From: Alphaproteobacteria bacterium
GTDB taxonomy: Bacteria > Pseudomonadota > Alphaproteobacteria > Sphingomonadales > Sphingomonadaceae
Assembly (NCBI GenBank): GCA_030426245.1
Contig: JAUHYZ010000001.1
Location: 186,001-250,000, forward strand
DNA length: 64,000 nucleotides
Direction: 5' to 3'
Shown here: positions 10,036-19,236 of the stretch, piece after piece
Layout: every line of letters starts with the position of its first letter
Position numbering within the stretch: the stretch's first letter is position 1
Notes under the pieces: generated by a model
Databases searched by the model: none
Told to the model about the DNA's origin: nothing
Seen by the model: the letters and a program-made list of their open reading frames with translations, nothing else
Program-made: the position numbers and the translations under genes

Positions 10036-11034
10036 ATGAAGACATACAACAGATACTTGCTTGCATCCCTGCTTCCGCTGGCAGCATTGGCGGCTTGCAG
10101 CGGTGGAGACGAAGCAGCCGGTGAAGCAGAGGCGCAGCAGTCTGGCGGGCTCGATCCCGATGTGATCGCGCAATCGGCCGCACAGTATATCGAAGATGGG
10201 CAGGCGCCAGACAGTATTGGCACGGGCCCGTATCCGGCCAAGAAAGGCCAATATGACAGTCTGCCGGATTTCGTGGTCTATCAGCCTGCGGATCTCGCAG
10301 GGCTCGGCAATGTTGAAATGCCGATCTACGTTTTTGGAAATGGTGCCTGTTCCGAAGACGCCGCCTCGTCTCGCCAACATCTGCTCGAAATAGCATCCCA
10401 TGGCTATCTGGTGATCGCGCCTGGCGGAATTTATAGCGGCCCGGATATAGAGATGACTCCGGAAAGCTGGGCCAGCCATCGCGACAAGACCCACTACCAA
10501 GAATTGGGTCAGGCAATTGACTGGGCCATTGCCGAGAATGGCAGGGAGGGAAGTCCCTTCGCCGGCAAGATCGATACCGATCGCGTGGCCGTTTCAGGAT
10601 ATTCCTGCGGCGGTATCCAGGCTCTCAAATATGCAGGCGATCCGCGAGTCAGCACTTTCGTGATCATGAATAGCGGTATTCTCGGCGAGGATGTTCCCAA
10701 CAGTTCCGGGGAAATGGCGGCTGAGAAGAGCTTGCTGCGCGATATCACCAAGCCGATCATTTATGTCCTGGGGGGCGAGGAAGACATCGCCTATGAAAAC
10801 GGGATGGATGACTATTCTCGTCTAACGCACGTGCCTTCGGCGGTCATCAATATCGATGCAACGCATGACGGGACATACGCGGAGCCCAATGGCGGCAAAG
10901 CCGCGCAGGCCGTGGTCGCCTGGCTGGAATGGCAATTGCGGGGAAGCGAGGATGCAGCAAAGTGGTTCATCGGGGACGACTGCAAGCTTTGTACTGATCC
11001 CGAATGGACAATCGAAAGCCGCAATCTCTCCTGA
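10036..11034 (+). CDS. Lipoprotein-type alpha/beta hydrolase
   Basis: MKTYNRYLLASLLPLAALAACSGGD lipobox (LAAC). Nucleophile elbow GYSCGGIQAL, consistent with a dienelactone-hydrolase/PET-hydrolase-like fold. Start at ATG 10036 (ORF opens at 10018). Confidence 0.8.
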   Translation: MKTYNRYLLASLLPLAALAACSGGDEAAGEAEAQQSGGLDPDVIAQSAAQYIEDGQAPDSIGTGPYPAKKGQYDSLPDFVVYQPADLAGLGNVEMPIYVFGNGACSEDAASSRQHLLEIASHGYLVIAPGGIYSGPDIEMTPESWASHRDKTHYQELGQAIDWAIAENGREGSPFAGKIDTDRVAVSGYSCGGIQALKYAGDPRVSTFVIMNSGILGEDVPNSSGEMAAEKSLLRDITKPIIYVLGGEEDIAYENGMDDYSRLTHVPSAVINIDATHDGTYAEPNGGKAAQAVVAWLEWQLRGSEDAAKWFIGDDCKLCTDPEWTIESRNLS

Positions 11035-11184
11035 GCTTGAAAGGTTGCCGGGATCGCACGAATTGTGTGGTCCCGGTGACCTGACTGGCGCGCTGAACCG
11101 AAGCGATCTTCTGCTCCGGCAGTTCAGACGATCCGGATTTGCTCTGACAATGCAGAGTGGAAATTCCATCTGAACTGAGACGAA

Positions 11185-11217
11185 GGCGGGCCCGGCTCTT
11201 GAAAGGCCGGACCCGCC
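11185..11217. terminator. Hairpin between convergent genes (possible bidirectional terminator)
   Basis: GGCGGG-C-CCGGC...GCCGG-A-CCCGCC: interrupted 11-bp stem with a 9-nt loop. Confidence 0.5.
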
Positions 11218-11223
11218 CCTCGC

Positions 11224-12150
11224 TTACTCCCAAGGAGTGGGCATGTTGACCGGAACGAAGGTCACGACGCCTTCGGCATCCATGACCGTGTCCCCTTCGA
11301 TGCGGACGAGTTCGGCAACCAGCCGGCTCATCGGATAGGGGCGCTTCAAGTCCACCTCTGTACCGTCGGTCGCGAAGAAGCTCGCTTCTTTGGCCGGAAG
11401 ATCCTGGACGCTGATGGCGACGACCAGTCCGCGTTCGGTGTCGACCACAGGGAAGCGCCGGTCACGAATACGCTCGACCGGTGCGAACAGCCCGGCGCTG
11501 AAGACGGAAGCGCAATCCTTCTGTGCCGGATCGATTTCTCCTTCTGCGGAGGATATCTGCACGCCGTTCTCCAGCATTTTGCAGTCTTCGTCGAACTCGG
11601 CCAGCAGAGTGCCGTTATTGCGCTGTTTGGTCGCGAGATAGTTGTCGGCGATATCGATCAGCCTTTCGCGAGAGCGGCGATCGGATGCTGCCACATTCCC
11701 GGTCATGTCTTGGGAGATTGCGAAAGCGCGCGGATCGCCGAAAGGCATGGGCCAGGGCGTGCGTCCGGCAATCACTTCGATCTCGCTGATCTCGCCGTCC
11801 GGCGCTTTGATCCGCACTGCACCGAAGGAGGGTTCGTCGTGGTCCCATATCGTGCCGAACCACATGACGTTGCCGGTGGTTTCATCCGCGACCGCCAACG
11901 CCTTCGAGCCGACAGTCTCGCCGACCGAGCCCCACCAGGCGTCACCGATCGTCAGTGAAACATTGTTCTCGGTAAAATAGACGGGATCGGGATCGACCCA
12001 GGGCAGACGCTGATAGTCGTGCTCGGCAATGGCGACCGTGAATTCGTCTGCAAGTTTCAGCAGGCAGGCTTCGTCGCAGCTCCCGGCAGAAGCGGGGCTG
12101 GCGGCCAAAGCGATGGCACTCGCGGTGATAAGGCTGGCAAGTGCGCGCAT
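11224..12150 (-). CDS. Exported di-Cys/NTF2-like protein, single unit resembling the C-terminal half of the ~600-aa paralogues
   Basis: MRALASLITASAIALAASPASA signal peptide. CDEACL...RLPWVD...FTENNVSLTIGDAWWGSV...VADETTGNVMWFGTIWDHDEPSFGAV. ATG overlaps the stop of the upstream gene (TAATG). Confidence 0.8.
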   Translation of the reverse strand: MRALASLITASAIALAASPASAGSCDEACLLKLADEFTVAIAEHDYQRLPWVDPDPVYFTENNVSLTIGDAWWGSVGETVGSKALAVADETTGNVMWFGTIWDHDEPSFGAVRIKAPDGEISEIEVIAGRTPWPMPFGDPRAFAISQDMTGNVAASDRRSRERLIDIADNYLATKQRNNGTLLAEFDEDCKMLENGVQISSAEGEIDPAQKDCASVFSAGLFAPVERIRDRRFPVVDTERGLVVAISVQDLPAKEASFFATDGTEVDLKRPYPMSRLVAELVRIEGDTVMDAEGVVTFVPVNMPTPWE

Positions 12151-13124
12151 TATTGGTCTCCCTCTTCGGCCCAGGGCGAATGCATGCCGTAGGGCACGTA
12201 ATCGAAACTCGCTTCGATGGTGAAAATCTTGCCGTCGATGATCTTGAAGGCTTCCATGATCGACAGTGAATTGGGCCATTTCAGAAGCGTCTTCATGGTT
12301 CGGCCATCGGTCAGTTCGTATTCGTCGAAATAGTTTGCGTGATCGAAGAAGGTGGTGCCAACCACGATCCCGCGCTCCACGTCGATTATCGGGAAGAGCC
12401 GCTCGCGCAGCTGCTTGTTGATCCGGTATATGCCCAGTTTGAACTGCTCTTCGCAGCCCTGAGCGACGGATGCGGAGTTATTGGAATTCTCCGTAGGCGC
12501 TGTGGTGCTGATACCGTTTTCGAGCCGCGAGCAATCATCTGTGAAATGGGCGAAGACCTGCCCGTCATTATATTCGACGGTGTTGAAATAGGAATCCGCG
12601 ATGGCGCGTAGCCTGGCGCGCGGTTTGGCGAGTTCTTCCGGGACGGCCTGCGTCCAGGCCGGGTGATGCGGCTCTTCGCCGGTGCCGAAGATCAGTGGCA
12701 TGCCGGTTACGCGAGAGACCACAGTTTCAGCCTCGTCGATCTCGCCGGCGCGGCTGACATGCAGCCGTATGGCCAGGAAAACGAGATTGCCGTGCTCGTA
12801 GGCATGGCCGAACCAGGCGACATTGCCGGTCACGACGTCGGCCGGCATCATGCCATCGGCAGGGTCCGCCGCGCTGACCGAGCCCCACAGGCCTTCGCCG
12901 ATCGGCATTTCGACACTGTTCTCGGTGAAGCGGACATCTTCGGCGAAGGGTGCCCGCGAGGGATCCTTTGCATTCAGCGCCTCGACATAGGAGAGCGCGA
13001 AACCTTCCAGGCAAGCTCTATCGCAATTGCTGCGCGGAAGCGCCGTCTCTTCGCCATAAGCCTGCGCGCAGACGGGCGCCGCCGCAACCAGGCAGATTGC
13101 CCCAAGGGCACTGCGGATCATCAT
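12150..13124 (-). CDS. Exported di-Cys/NTF2-like protein, single unit resembling the N-terminal half of the ~600-aa paralogues
   Basis: CDRACL...FTENSVEMPIGEGLWGSV...VAWFG...LENGISTT...GCEEQFKLGIYRINKQLRERLFPIIDVERGIVVGTTFFDHANYFD...LKWPNS. Start ATGATG after GGGAGAGGA. Confidence 0.8.
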   Translation of the reverse strand: MMIRSALGAICLVAAAPVCAQAYGEETALPRSNCDRACLEGFALSYVEALNAKDPSRAPFAEDVRFTENSVEMPIGEGLWGSVSAADPADGMMPADVVTGNVAWFGHAYEHGNLVFLAIRLHVSRAGEIDEAETVVSRVTGMPLIFGTGEEPHHPAWTQAVPEELAKPRARLRAIADSYFNTVEYNDGQVFAHFTDDCSRLENGISTTAPTENSNNSASVAQGCEEQFKLGIYRINKQLRERLFPIIDVERGIVVGTTFFDHANYFDEYELTDGRTMKTLLKWPNSLSIMEAFKIIDGKIFTIEASFDYVPYGMHSPWAEEGDQ

Positions 13125-13321
13125 TCCTCTCCCATTGTTCCTTGCCGGCAAGGTGGCAGCGGGCAATGCGGCTGTCATTGTTCGAATTGTCTTGCCGGCT
13201 TGGCTCACATGGAAGCGGCATTGCGCTTGAGGGTATCGTACAACTAGGTTTCTGCCGCGTAATCACACCCTGGGCGATTGGGCGGTAACGGCCCGAAGCA
13301 TCGAGAATGGAGACGGATGAA

Positions 13322-13906
13322 ATGCGAAAAACTGTTTTGGCAGTGCCTCTTGCAATGGCCGCGGCTATGGCATTCCCGGTATTGGCTGCACACGCGGAAG
13401 ATCATGAGGAACTCACCTTGGAGCAGCGGGTGGACCGGCTGGAATCGGAGAAGCAAATCCGCGAGGCCATCATCGAATATGGCGAATATCTCGATGCCCG
13501 TGACTATGCCGGCTATGCTTCTCTTTTCGCCAGCGACGGGACCTGGACCGGCGGCTTCGGCAGCGCAACTGGCCCTGCGGCCATTCAAAAGATGCTGGAA
13601 GACAATCTGGGCGTGCCGGAAGAGGGCTTCATCAACAAAGACAATTTCCACCAGAACACTACGATCGTCGTCGAAGTCCATGGCGAAACGGCCAAGGCCC
13701 GGTCCCGCTACATGTTCTTTACCCGAACTGAAGACAATCGCCCGCATCCGCTGCTGGCGGGCCGCTATTTCGATGAATTCGTTCGTGAGAATGGCGAATG
13801 GAAGATCAAGACCCGCCATTCTCACGGCGTGATCCCCTATCGCGACGGGAACGCACCGCCGCCGGACGCACCGCCCCCGGGGGTTCAGGATGTTATGAAG
13901 AACTAG
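13322..13906 (+). CDS. Exported SnoaL/NTF2-like protein
   Basis: MRKTVLAVPLAMAAAMAFPVLAAHAE signal peptide, then RVDRLESEKQIREAIIEYGEYLDARDYAGYASLFASDGTW. Confidence 0.85.
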   Translation: MRKTVLAVPLAMAAAMAFPVLAAHAEDHEELTLEQRVDRLESEKQIREAIIEYGEYLDARDYAGYASLFASDGTWTGGFGSATGPAAIQKMLEDNLGVPEEGFINKDNFHQNTTIVVEVHGETAKARSRYMFFTRTEDNRPHPLLAGRYFDEFVRENGEWKIKTRHSHGVIPYRDGNAPPPDAPPPGVQDVMKN

Positions 13907-13936
13907 GCTTGCCGGACTGAAGAGCCCAGCAATCGA

Positions 13937-14365
13937 TCATGCTTCAGGCACTGGGAGGTCCAAGGCGACGTCCCTGCGCCTGAAGCGCCATCCTTCCGAT
14001 AGCTTGACCAAGTCGTCGGAATAGCTCCCGGCGAGAGCGGGCCGGATTCCATCTGCACCTTGTTCGAGCAGAAGCCAGCGGGACCAGCAGCTTGCGGTTG
14101 CACCGTCACTGGCAATGGTGATCGAGAAATTGCTGAAGATGTGTACGCAGGGCGGCGTACCTGCGAATTCTCTGGCGACGAAATCGGCCAGGGCAGGGCG
14201 CCCGGAGATAACGCCATATTGATCGCCACCAGTCCATTCGCCATCTGTTGCGAACAGGGAAGCCCAGCCCAAGGCATCGCGCAGGTCGAGAAGACGTCCA
14301 TATTCGGCCATCAGGCGCCGGATGGCTTCTGTGTTTTCGCAATTGCACGTTGAAGGCTGATTCAT
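13937..14365 (-). CDS. SnoaL/NTF2-like protein, no signal peptide
   Basis: MNQPSTCNCENTEAIRRLMAEYGRLLDLRDALGWASLFATDGEWTGG..., typical SnoaL_4 pattern. Confidence 0.78.
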   Translation of the reverse strand: MNQPSTCNCENTEAIRRLMAEYGRLLDLRDALGWASLFATDGEWTGGDQYGVISGRPALADFVAREFAGTPPCVHIFSNFSITIASDGATASCWSRWLLLEQGADGIRPALAGSYSDDLVKLSEGWRFRRRDVALDLPVPEA

Positions 14366-14567
14366 GGGTGTATCCGGAGTTCCCTCGCTGTTTGAGCGGG
14401 CTGGATACCGCGCGATTGCAGGGTTGCCAAAGTACGCGGCCAATCCGGTCTACCTGCGTAGCCAGATCGGTCTACCGGAAACCGGGAAATCCCGGTTTAT
14501 TGAGCAGCAACGGCGAACTACATCAGAATAAGCCAGCCGGCTGCAATTCAGCCGCGTGGGAGAGAAC

Positions 14568-15086
14568 ATGTCCGATGAAGCAAGACCGCCCCACTCGGGG
14601 GCGGCACAATCCATTGAAGAACGCCTGCGCGCACTGGAAGACGAGCGCGAGATTCGCGATCTCATCATCACCTATGCGCAGCGGCTCGATGCCCGCGACC
14701 ACAAGGGATACGCGCAGCTTTTTGCGCAGGAAGGGCGCTGGTCCGGACGGATGGGAGACGCGACCGGCCCCGAGGCGATCGAGGAGATGCTGGTCGAAGG
14801 GTTCGGCCCCACGCCCGAGAATTTCGTCAACACCCAGAACTTTCACCTGATGAGCAACATCGTCATCGAAGTGGATGGAGACCGTGCAAAGGCGGAATCC
14901 CGCCTCGTCTATTTCGTGCGCACGGCCGAAGCGAAGCCGACGGCCATGCTTGCCGGTCGGTATTACGATGAGCTGGTGCGCGAAGACGGGCGTTGGCGCT
15001 TTTCCTATCGCCGCGTGGTCGGCGAGATACCGACCCGCGAAGAACGCCCAGTCAGAACACCGGAGGAAGATGGACATGTCCGCTGA
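14568..15086 (+). CDS. SnoaL/NTF2-like protein (cytosolic)
   Basis: MSDEARPP...RLRALEDEREIRDLIITYAQRLDARDHKGYAQLFAQEGRWSG; RBS GGGAGAGAAC. Confidence 0.85.
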   Translation: MSDEARPPHSGAAQSIEERLRALEDEREIRDLIITYAQRLDARDHKGYAQLFAQEGRWSGRMGDATGPEAIEEMLVEGFGPTPENFVNTQNFHLMSNIVIEVDGDRAKAESRLVYFVRTAEAKPTAMLAGRYYDELVREDGRWRFSYRRVVGEIPTREERPVRTPEEDGHVR

Positions 15087-15729
15087 GCGGCAAGAACGTA
15101 TCGAAGCGCGCATCGCGCAGCTGAATGCAGAGATGCAGAAGCGCGAGGACTACCAGGCAATCATACGCCTGCAGAGGGCCTACGGCTTTTACATCGACAA
15201 GGGATATTGGCGGGAGGCCAGCGACCTTTTCACCGAAGACGCCACTTACGAACAGGGCGTCGATGGCGTCTTTATCGGCCGCGAACGAATCCACCAGGTT
15301 ATCGTAAAGCTCTCCGGCGGCAATCCCGGTCCGGGGCTGCCTTTCGGCCAGCTATACGAGCGCTTTCAGCTTCAGCCGGTGATCACGGTCTCCGATGACG
15401 GCCAGAGTGCCTTTGGCCGCTGGCACGAACTTGCGATGCTTGGCCAGTATGGCGAACATGCCGAATGGGGGGAGGGCGTCTACGAAAACCGTTATCGTAA
15501 GGAAGGTGGCGTCTGGAAGATCTCCGCGTTGCACTACTTTCCCAACTTCGTGGCCCCGTATGAAGGCGGCTGGGCAGTGCTCAAGCCGGTCGAAGGTGAC
15601 TGGCGCTCACCTGAATTGGCCGACTTTCCACCCGATGCACCGCCCACGGTGAACTACAAGCCATTTCCGGACCAATTCACGGTGCCGTTCCACTATCCCC
15701 ATCCCGTGACCGGAAAGGCGGTGGCGTAA
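15070..15729 (+). CDS. SnoaL/NTF2-like protein, PNPVTG subfamily (cytosolic)
   Basis: MDMSAERQERIEARIAQLNAEMQKREDYQAIIRLQRAYGFYIDKGYWREASDLFTEDATYEQG...FHYPHPVTGKAVA. Overlaps the upstream CDS end. Confidence 0.85.
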   Translation: MDMSAERQERIEARIAQLNAEMQKREDYQAIIRLQRAYGFYIDKGYWREASDLFTEDATYEQGVDGVFIGRERIHQVIVKLSGGNPGPGLPFGQLYERFQLQPVITVSDDGQSAFGRWHELAMLGQYGEHAEWGEGVYENRYRKEGGVWKISALHYFPNFVAPYEGGWAVLKPVEGDWRSPELADFPPDAPPTVNYKPFPDQFTVPFHYPHPVTGKAVA

Positions 15730-17066
15730 TGAGTGAACATCTGCTCGACGCGCTGGAAGCGCATCTCGATTCCATCGAGCTCAGGATCGCCCGCCAGGCC
15801 TCTCACGAGGCGATAGAGCGGCTTCAGCGCTCATACTGCTATTTCATCGACAAAGGGCTCTGGACGGCCGCCTCAGACCTTTTCGCAGACGATGCGACGG
15901 GGGAATGGGGGCAGAGCGGTGTATACAGGGGCAAGGAACGCATTCGCTCCTATCTCGCCCTGCGCGGGCCGGAAGGCCTCGGTCAAGGCGAGCTCAATAC
16001 CCATATCACATGTCAGGCAATCATTACCGTTGCCGATGACAACATGTCTGCCAAGGCGCGCTGGCGCAGTGACAATATGCATTGCACCGATGGCACTGGC
16101 AGTTGGAGCGAAGGGACCTACGAAAATATCTACGTCAACGATGGCGGTGTCTGGAAGATCGCTTCCATGCACTATTACGTCACGCTGATCTGCGATTACG
16201 ACAAGGGATGGATCGCTGGCGATATTCCCATGGACCCGCCCAGCGAAACGCTGCCGCCGGATGCCCCGCCGACGGAGGTTTATGAATCACTGCCTGGGGC
16301 CTATTTGCCGGCCTACCATTATCCCAATCCCGTGACCGGCGAACAGCCGAAGAAGCCCGACCTTCCCGAATTGCCGGAAAGCGGCGAGGACACGCTGGCC
16401 GATGCAGTTGCGGCGCTTTCCACCAGGGTCGAACGGCTCGAAGATCAGCGGGCCTGCGAGAAGCTTCAGCGCAGCTATGGCTTCTATGTCGACAAAGCGA
16501 TGTGGAACGATGTGTCCGATCTCTTCGTCGATGATTCAACGCTGGAAATCGGTGGCCGCGGCGTATTCCTGGGCAAGAAGCGCGTGCTTGAATATATGGG
16601 CATCGGCCTGGGCCCCACGGGTCCGCAACGCGAACAGGTCATCAACCACCAGCAGTTTCAGGGCATCGTCACCGTTGCCGAAGACGGCAAGACTGCACGC
16701 GGGCGTTGGCGCGCATTCGTCATTGGCGGCAGCTCATGGGCGCCGGTCAATTGGGGCGATTGCCTGTATGAGAACCATTACAAGAAGGTGGACGGCGTCT
16801 GGGTCATGGACAAGCTCCATGCCCCCTTCACAATGTACACGCTCTATACAGACGGATGGCACAAGGCGACCACGCCTAATACGCGGCCCGAGAGTTTCCC
16901 GCCGCCACCCGATCTTGCGCCCACAGTGGTCTATCTGACCTATCCCAACTATTATTGTGAGCCGTTCCATTATCCTAACCCGGTGACTGGAAAGGAAGCG
17001 CCGCCGCCCAATCCTGCAGCGGGAGGAGTGGCCAATATGGCGGACTTCGCCAGCGAAGAGAGTTGA
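15729..17066 (+). CDS. Tandem two-domain SnoaL/NTF2-like protein, PNPVTG subfamily (cytosolic)
   Basis: Two copies of LQRSYxFYxDKxxW...DLFxDD...ending YHYPNPVTGEQ and FHYPNPVTGKE. TAATG overlap with the preceding gene. Confidence 0.85.
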   Translation: MSEHLLDALEAHLDSIELRIARQASHEAIERLQRSYCYFIDKGLWTAASDLFADDATGEWGQSGVYRGKERIRSYLALRGPEGLGQGELNTHITCQAIITVADDNMSAKARWRSDNMHCTDGTGSWSEGTYENIYVNDGGVWKIASMHYYVTLICDYDKGWIAGDIPMDPPSETLPPDAPPTEVYESLPGAYLPAYHYPNPVTGEQPKKPDLPELPESGEDTLADAVAALSTRVERLEDQRACEKLQRSYGFYVDKAMWNDVSDLFVDDSTLEIGGRGVFLGKKRVLEYMGIGLGPTGPQREQVINHQQFQGIVTVAEDGKTARGRWRAFVIGGSSWAPVNWGDCLYENHYKKVDGVWVMDKLHAPFTMYTLYTDGWHKATTPNTRPESFPPPPDLAPTVVYLTYPNYYCEPFHYPNPVTGKEAPPPNPAAGGVANMADFASEES

Positions 17067-17072
17067 ACGGGA

Positions 17073-18449
17073 GTGAGCTCTCCCCCGGACTTTTCGGTCA
17101 AAGCCGCTGAGACGTCAGGCAATGTCGACGCGCTGATCGATCTGCCGCGGCTGACCGGGCTGCAGATCGGACTGTTCCTGATTTGTGCTTTCGTGCTGTT
17201 CGCCGAAGGCTACGATTTGCAGGCGCTGGCGCTAGCTGTGCCGCAGATTTCCGGCGAGTTCGGCATTCCGCCGGAGGATTTCAGCCTGGCCCTTTCCGCC
17301 AGCCTGCTGGGCATGGCGCTGGGCGGGGCAGGCTTCGCGCCTATGGGTGACAGGATCGGGCGAAAGCCGATGCTGATCCTGGCCATGGTGCTGACGGGCG
17401 GGAGCACGCTGGGTGCGCTGATCTATCCGACCACCTATTGGATCGCCTTTTGCCGGCTGATCACAGGGATCGGGCTGGGTATCACCACGGTCAATGCATC
17501 GGCTATCATGAGCGATTATGCGCCAGCCAGATGGCGGTTCATGATCATGACGGTCGTCAATTGCTCGGTTCCGCTCGGTGCTTTCAGCGCGGCCATGATC
17601 GCTCCGGACATTATCGAGCATATGGGATGGCGCGGCATCTTCTGGATCGGCGGCTGGGTTCCGCTGGTGGCGGCAGCGGTCGTCTGGCTGGTAATGCCGG
17701 AATCGCTCAAATGGCTCGTTGCCGTGCGCCCCGGCGATCGGCGCATCGCGCGGATTGCCCGCTCCATTGCGCCGGGCATCGATCCTGCGCGGCTGTTCCT
17801 CTCCGAACGCGAGGAGCATACCCGTCAATCGGTACTCGGCCTGATGTCCCCCAATCACCGCATCCGGACCCTGGTTGCGTGGCTTGGCACTGCGGCAGGC
17901 GCCTTCTGCCTCTACATGATGATTTCCTGGCTGCCGACCGTACTGCGTGAAGCGCAATGGAGCACAACCGACGCCTTGCGCGGAACCGCAGCAGTCCAGC
18001 TGGGCGGTATCTTCGGCGGGTTGCTGATCGCCTGGGCGATCGACCGGCGTTGGCTCGTGGCGGCAATTGTGGCCGGTTATGGCGTATCCTCGCTCGGCTT
18101 GCTCAGCATCGGTCTGCTGCCAGAAAGCGTGCTTGGCTGGCAGTTCCTGCTGTTGCTTGTCGGGGCGGGCATATCCGGCATGCAGGGGATATGGATGTCG
18201 ATCGCGGTCGGTCTCTATCCGCTCGAATTGAGGGCGACCAGTGCCGGCTGGATGGCGGCTATCAGCCGTATCGGAGCCGTATCGGCACCCTTCGCCGGGG
18301 GATTGGCGGTTGCCGCGAGTATGGAGGCCAGAAACCTGTTGATGGCGTTGGTTGTCCCGATCGGGGCAACCGTCATCGCAGTGGTGCTGGCGCGCAAACA
18401 TTTCGTTCCGCCGCCGCCGGTGGTGGAAGAAGGAGATAAAGCCGAATGA
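17073..18449 (+). CDS. MFS transporter, aromatic acid:H+ symporter-like
   Basis: About 12 hydrophobic segments. FAEGYDLQALALAVPQI near the first TM, GDRIGRKPMLI MFS loop motif. GTG start. Confidence 0.88.
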   Translation: MSSPPDFSVKAAETSGNVDALIDLPRLTGLQIGLFLICAFVLFAEGYDLQALALAVPQISGEFGIPPEDFSLALSASLLGMALGGAGFAPMGDRIGRKPMLILAMVLTGGSTLGALIYPTTYWIAFCRLITGIGLGITTVNASAIMSDYAPARWRFMIMTVVNCSVPLGAFSAAMIAPDIIEHMGWRGIFWIGGWVPLVAAAVVWLVMPESLKWLVAVRPGDRRIARIARSIAPGIDPARLFLSEREEHTRQSVLGLMSPNHRIRTLVAWLGTAAGAFCLYMMISWLPTVLREAQWSTTDALRGTAAVQLGGIFGGLLIAWAIDRRWLVAAIVAGYGVSSLGLLSIGLLPESVLGWQFLLLLVGAGISGMQGIWMSIAVGLYPLELRATSAGWMAAISRIGAVSAPFAGGLAVAASMEARNLLMALVVPIGATVIAVVLARKHFVPPPPVVEEGDKAE

Positions 18450-19012
18450 ATGAACAGGAAATGGCGGCGTTGGCGGCCGATATCCGCTATCTCAGGGATC
18501 GGGCAGACATTCTCGATTGCATGAACCGATATACGCGCGGCGCGGATCGGCTCGACCGCGATCTTCTGCTGTCCGCCTATCATCCAGACGCCACCGACGA
18601 TCGCGGCGCGTTTACGGGCGGCCCCGAAGCACGGGTCGACTGGTTGCTGGCCTATCTCAGAACTCTCGATCACACGACCCACCACATCACCAATTTCACT
18701 TTCGATATCGATGGCGATGTCGCGCACTGCGAAAGCTATGTCCTCACCACCCTGCTGCCAGCCGGATCGAAGGAGGCCACGATCGGCTGTGCACGCTATA
18801 TCGACCGGTTCGAGCGGCGCTCCGGCGAATGGAAGATCGCCCACCGCGAAGCGGTGATGGACTTCAACTTCACTGTGCCCACAAGTGAGCTTCCGCCCAA
18901 AGTGCTCAGCGGTGCCAGGGACCGAACCGACAGGTCCTATGCCCGGCCGCTGGAACTCTCCGCCGAAGGGCTGGCCAGGATGCAGGCAGGGCTCAATTCG
19001 CCTGCGGACTGA
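18446..19012 (+). CDS. SnoaL/NTF2-like protein
   Basis: IRYLRDRADILDCMNRYTRGADRLDRDLLLSAYHPDATDDRGAFTGGPEARVDWL, SnoaL_4-like. ATGA overlap with the MFS gene. Confidence 0.85.
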   Translation: MNEQEMAALAADIRYLRDRADILDCMNRYTRGADRLDRDLLLSAYHPDATDDRGAFTGGPEARVDWLLAYLRTLDHTTHHITNFTFDIDGDVAHCESYVLTTLLPAGSKEATIGCARYIDRFERRSGEWKIAHREAVMDFNFTVPTSELPPKVLSGARDRTDRSYARPLELSAEGLARMQAGLNSPAD

Positions 19013-19236
19013 GGATCGCGATTGCGCATTCCACAACAATCGGTCTGACCGCGAACAGGGCGATTCGCACATCGAATCATGTTAAAAGTGAATGTTTTTA
19101 GCTATTAGGATGCGAAGCACATTGGCCACACTCCGGCGCTCGTTTTCGCGCGAGCGTGTACAAGGCTTGCCTATTGCCGCTGCGTTCCATATCCAGTTCG
19201 ATCAAAGTGAGCGTAGACTGACTTGGAGGAGAGGCC

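Noticed and set aside
17232-18401. 389-aa minus ORF
   Set aside because: Antisense to a clear MFS transporter; low-complexity Arg/His/Gln-rich translation.
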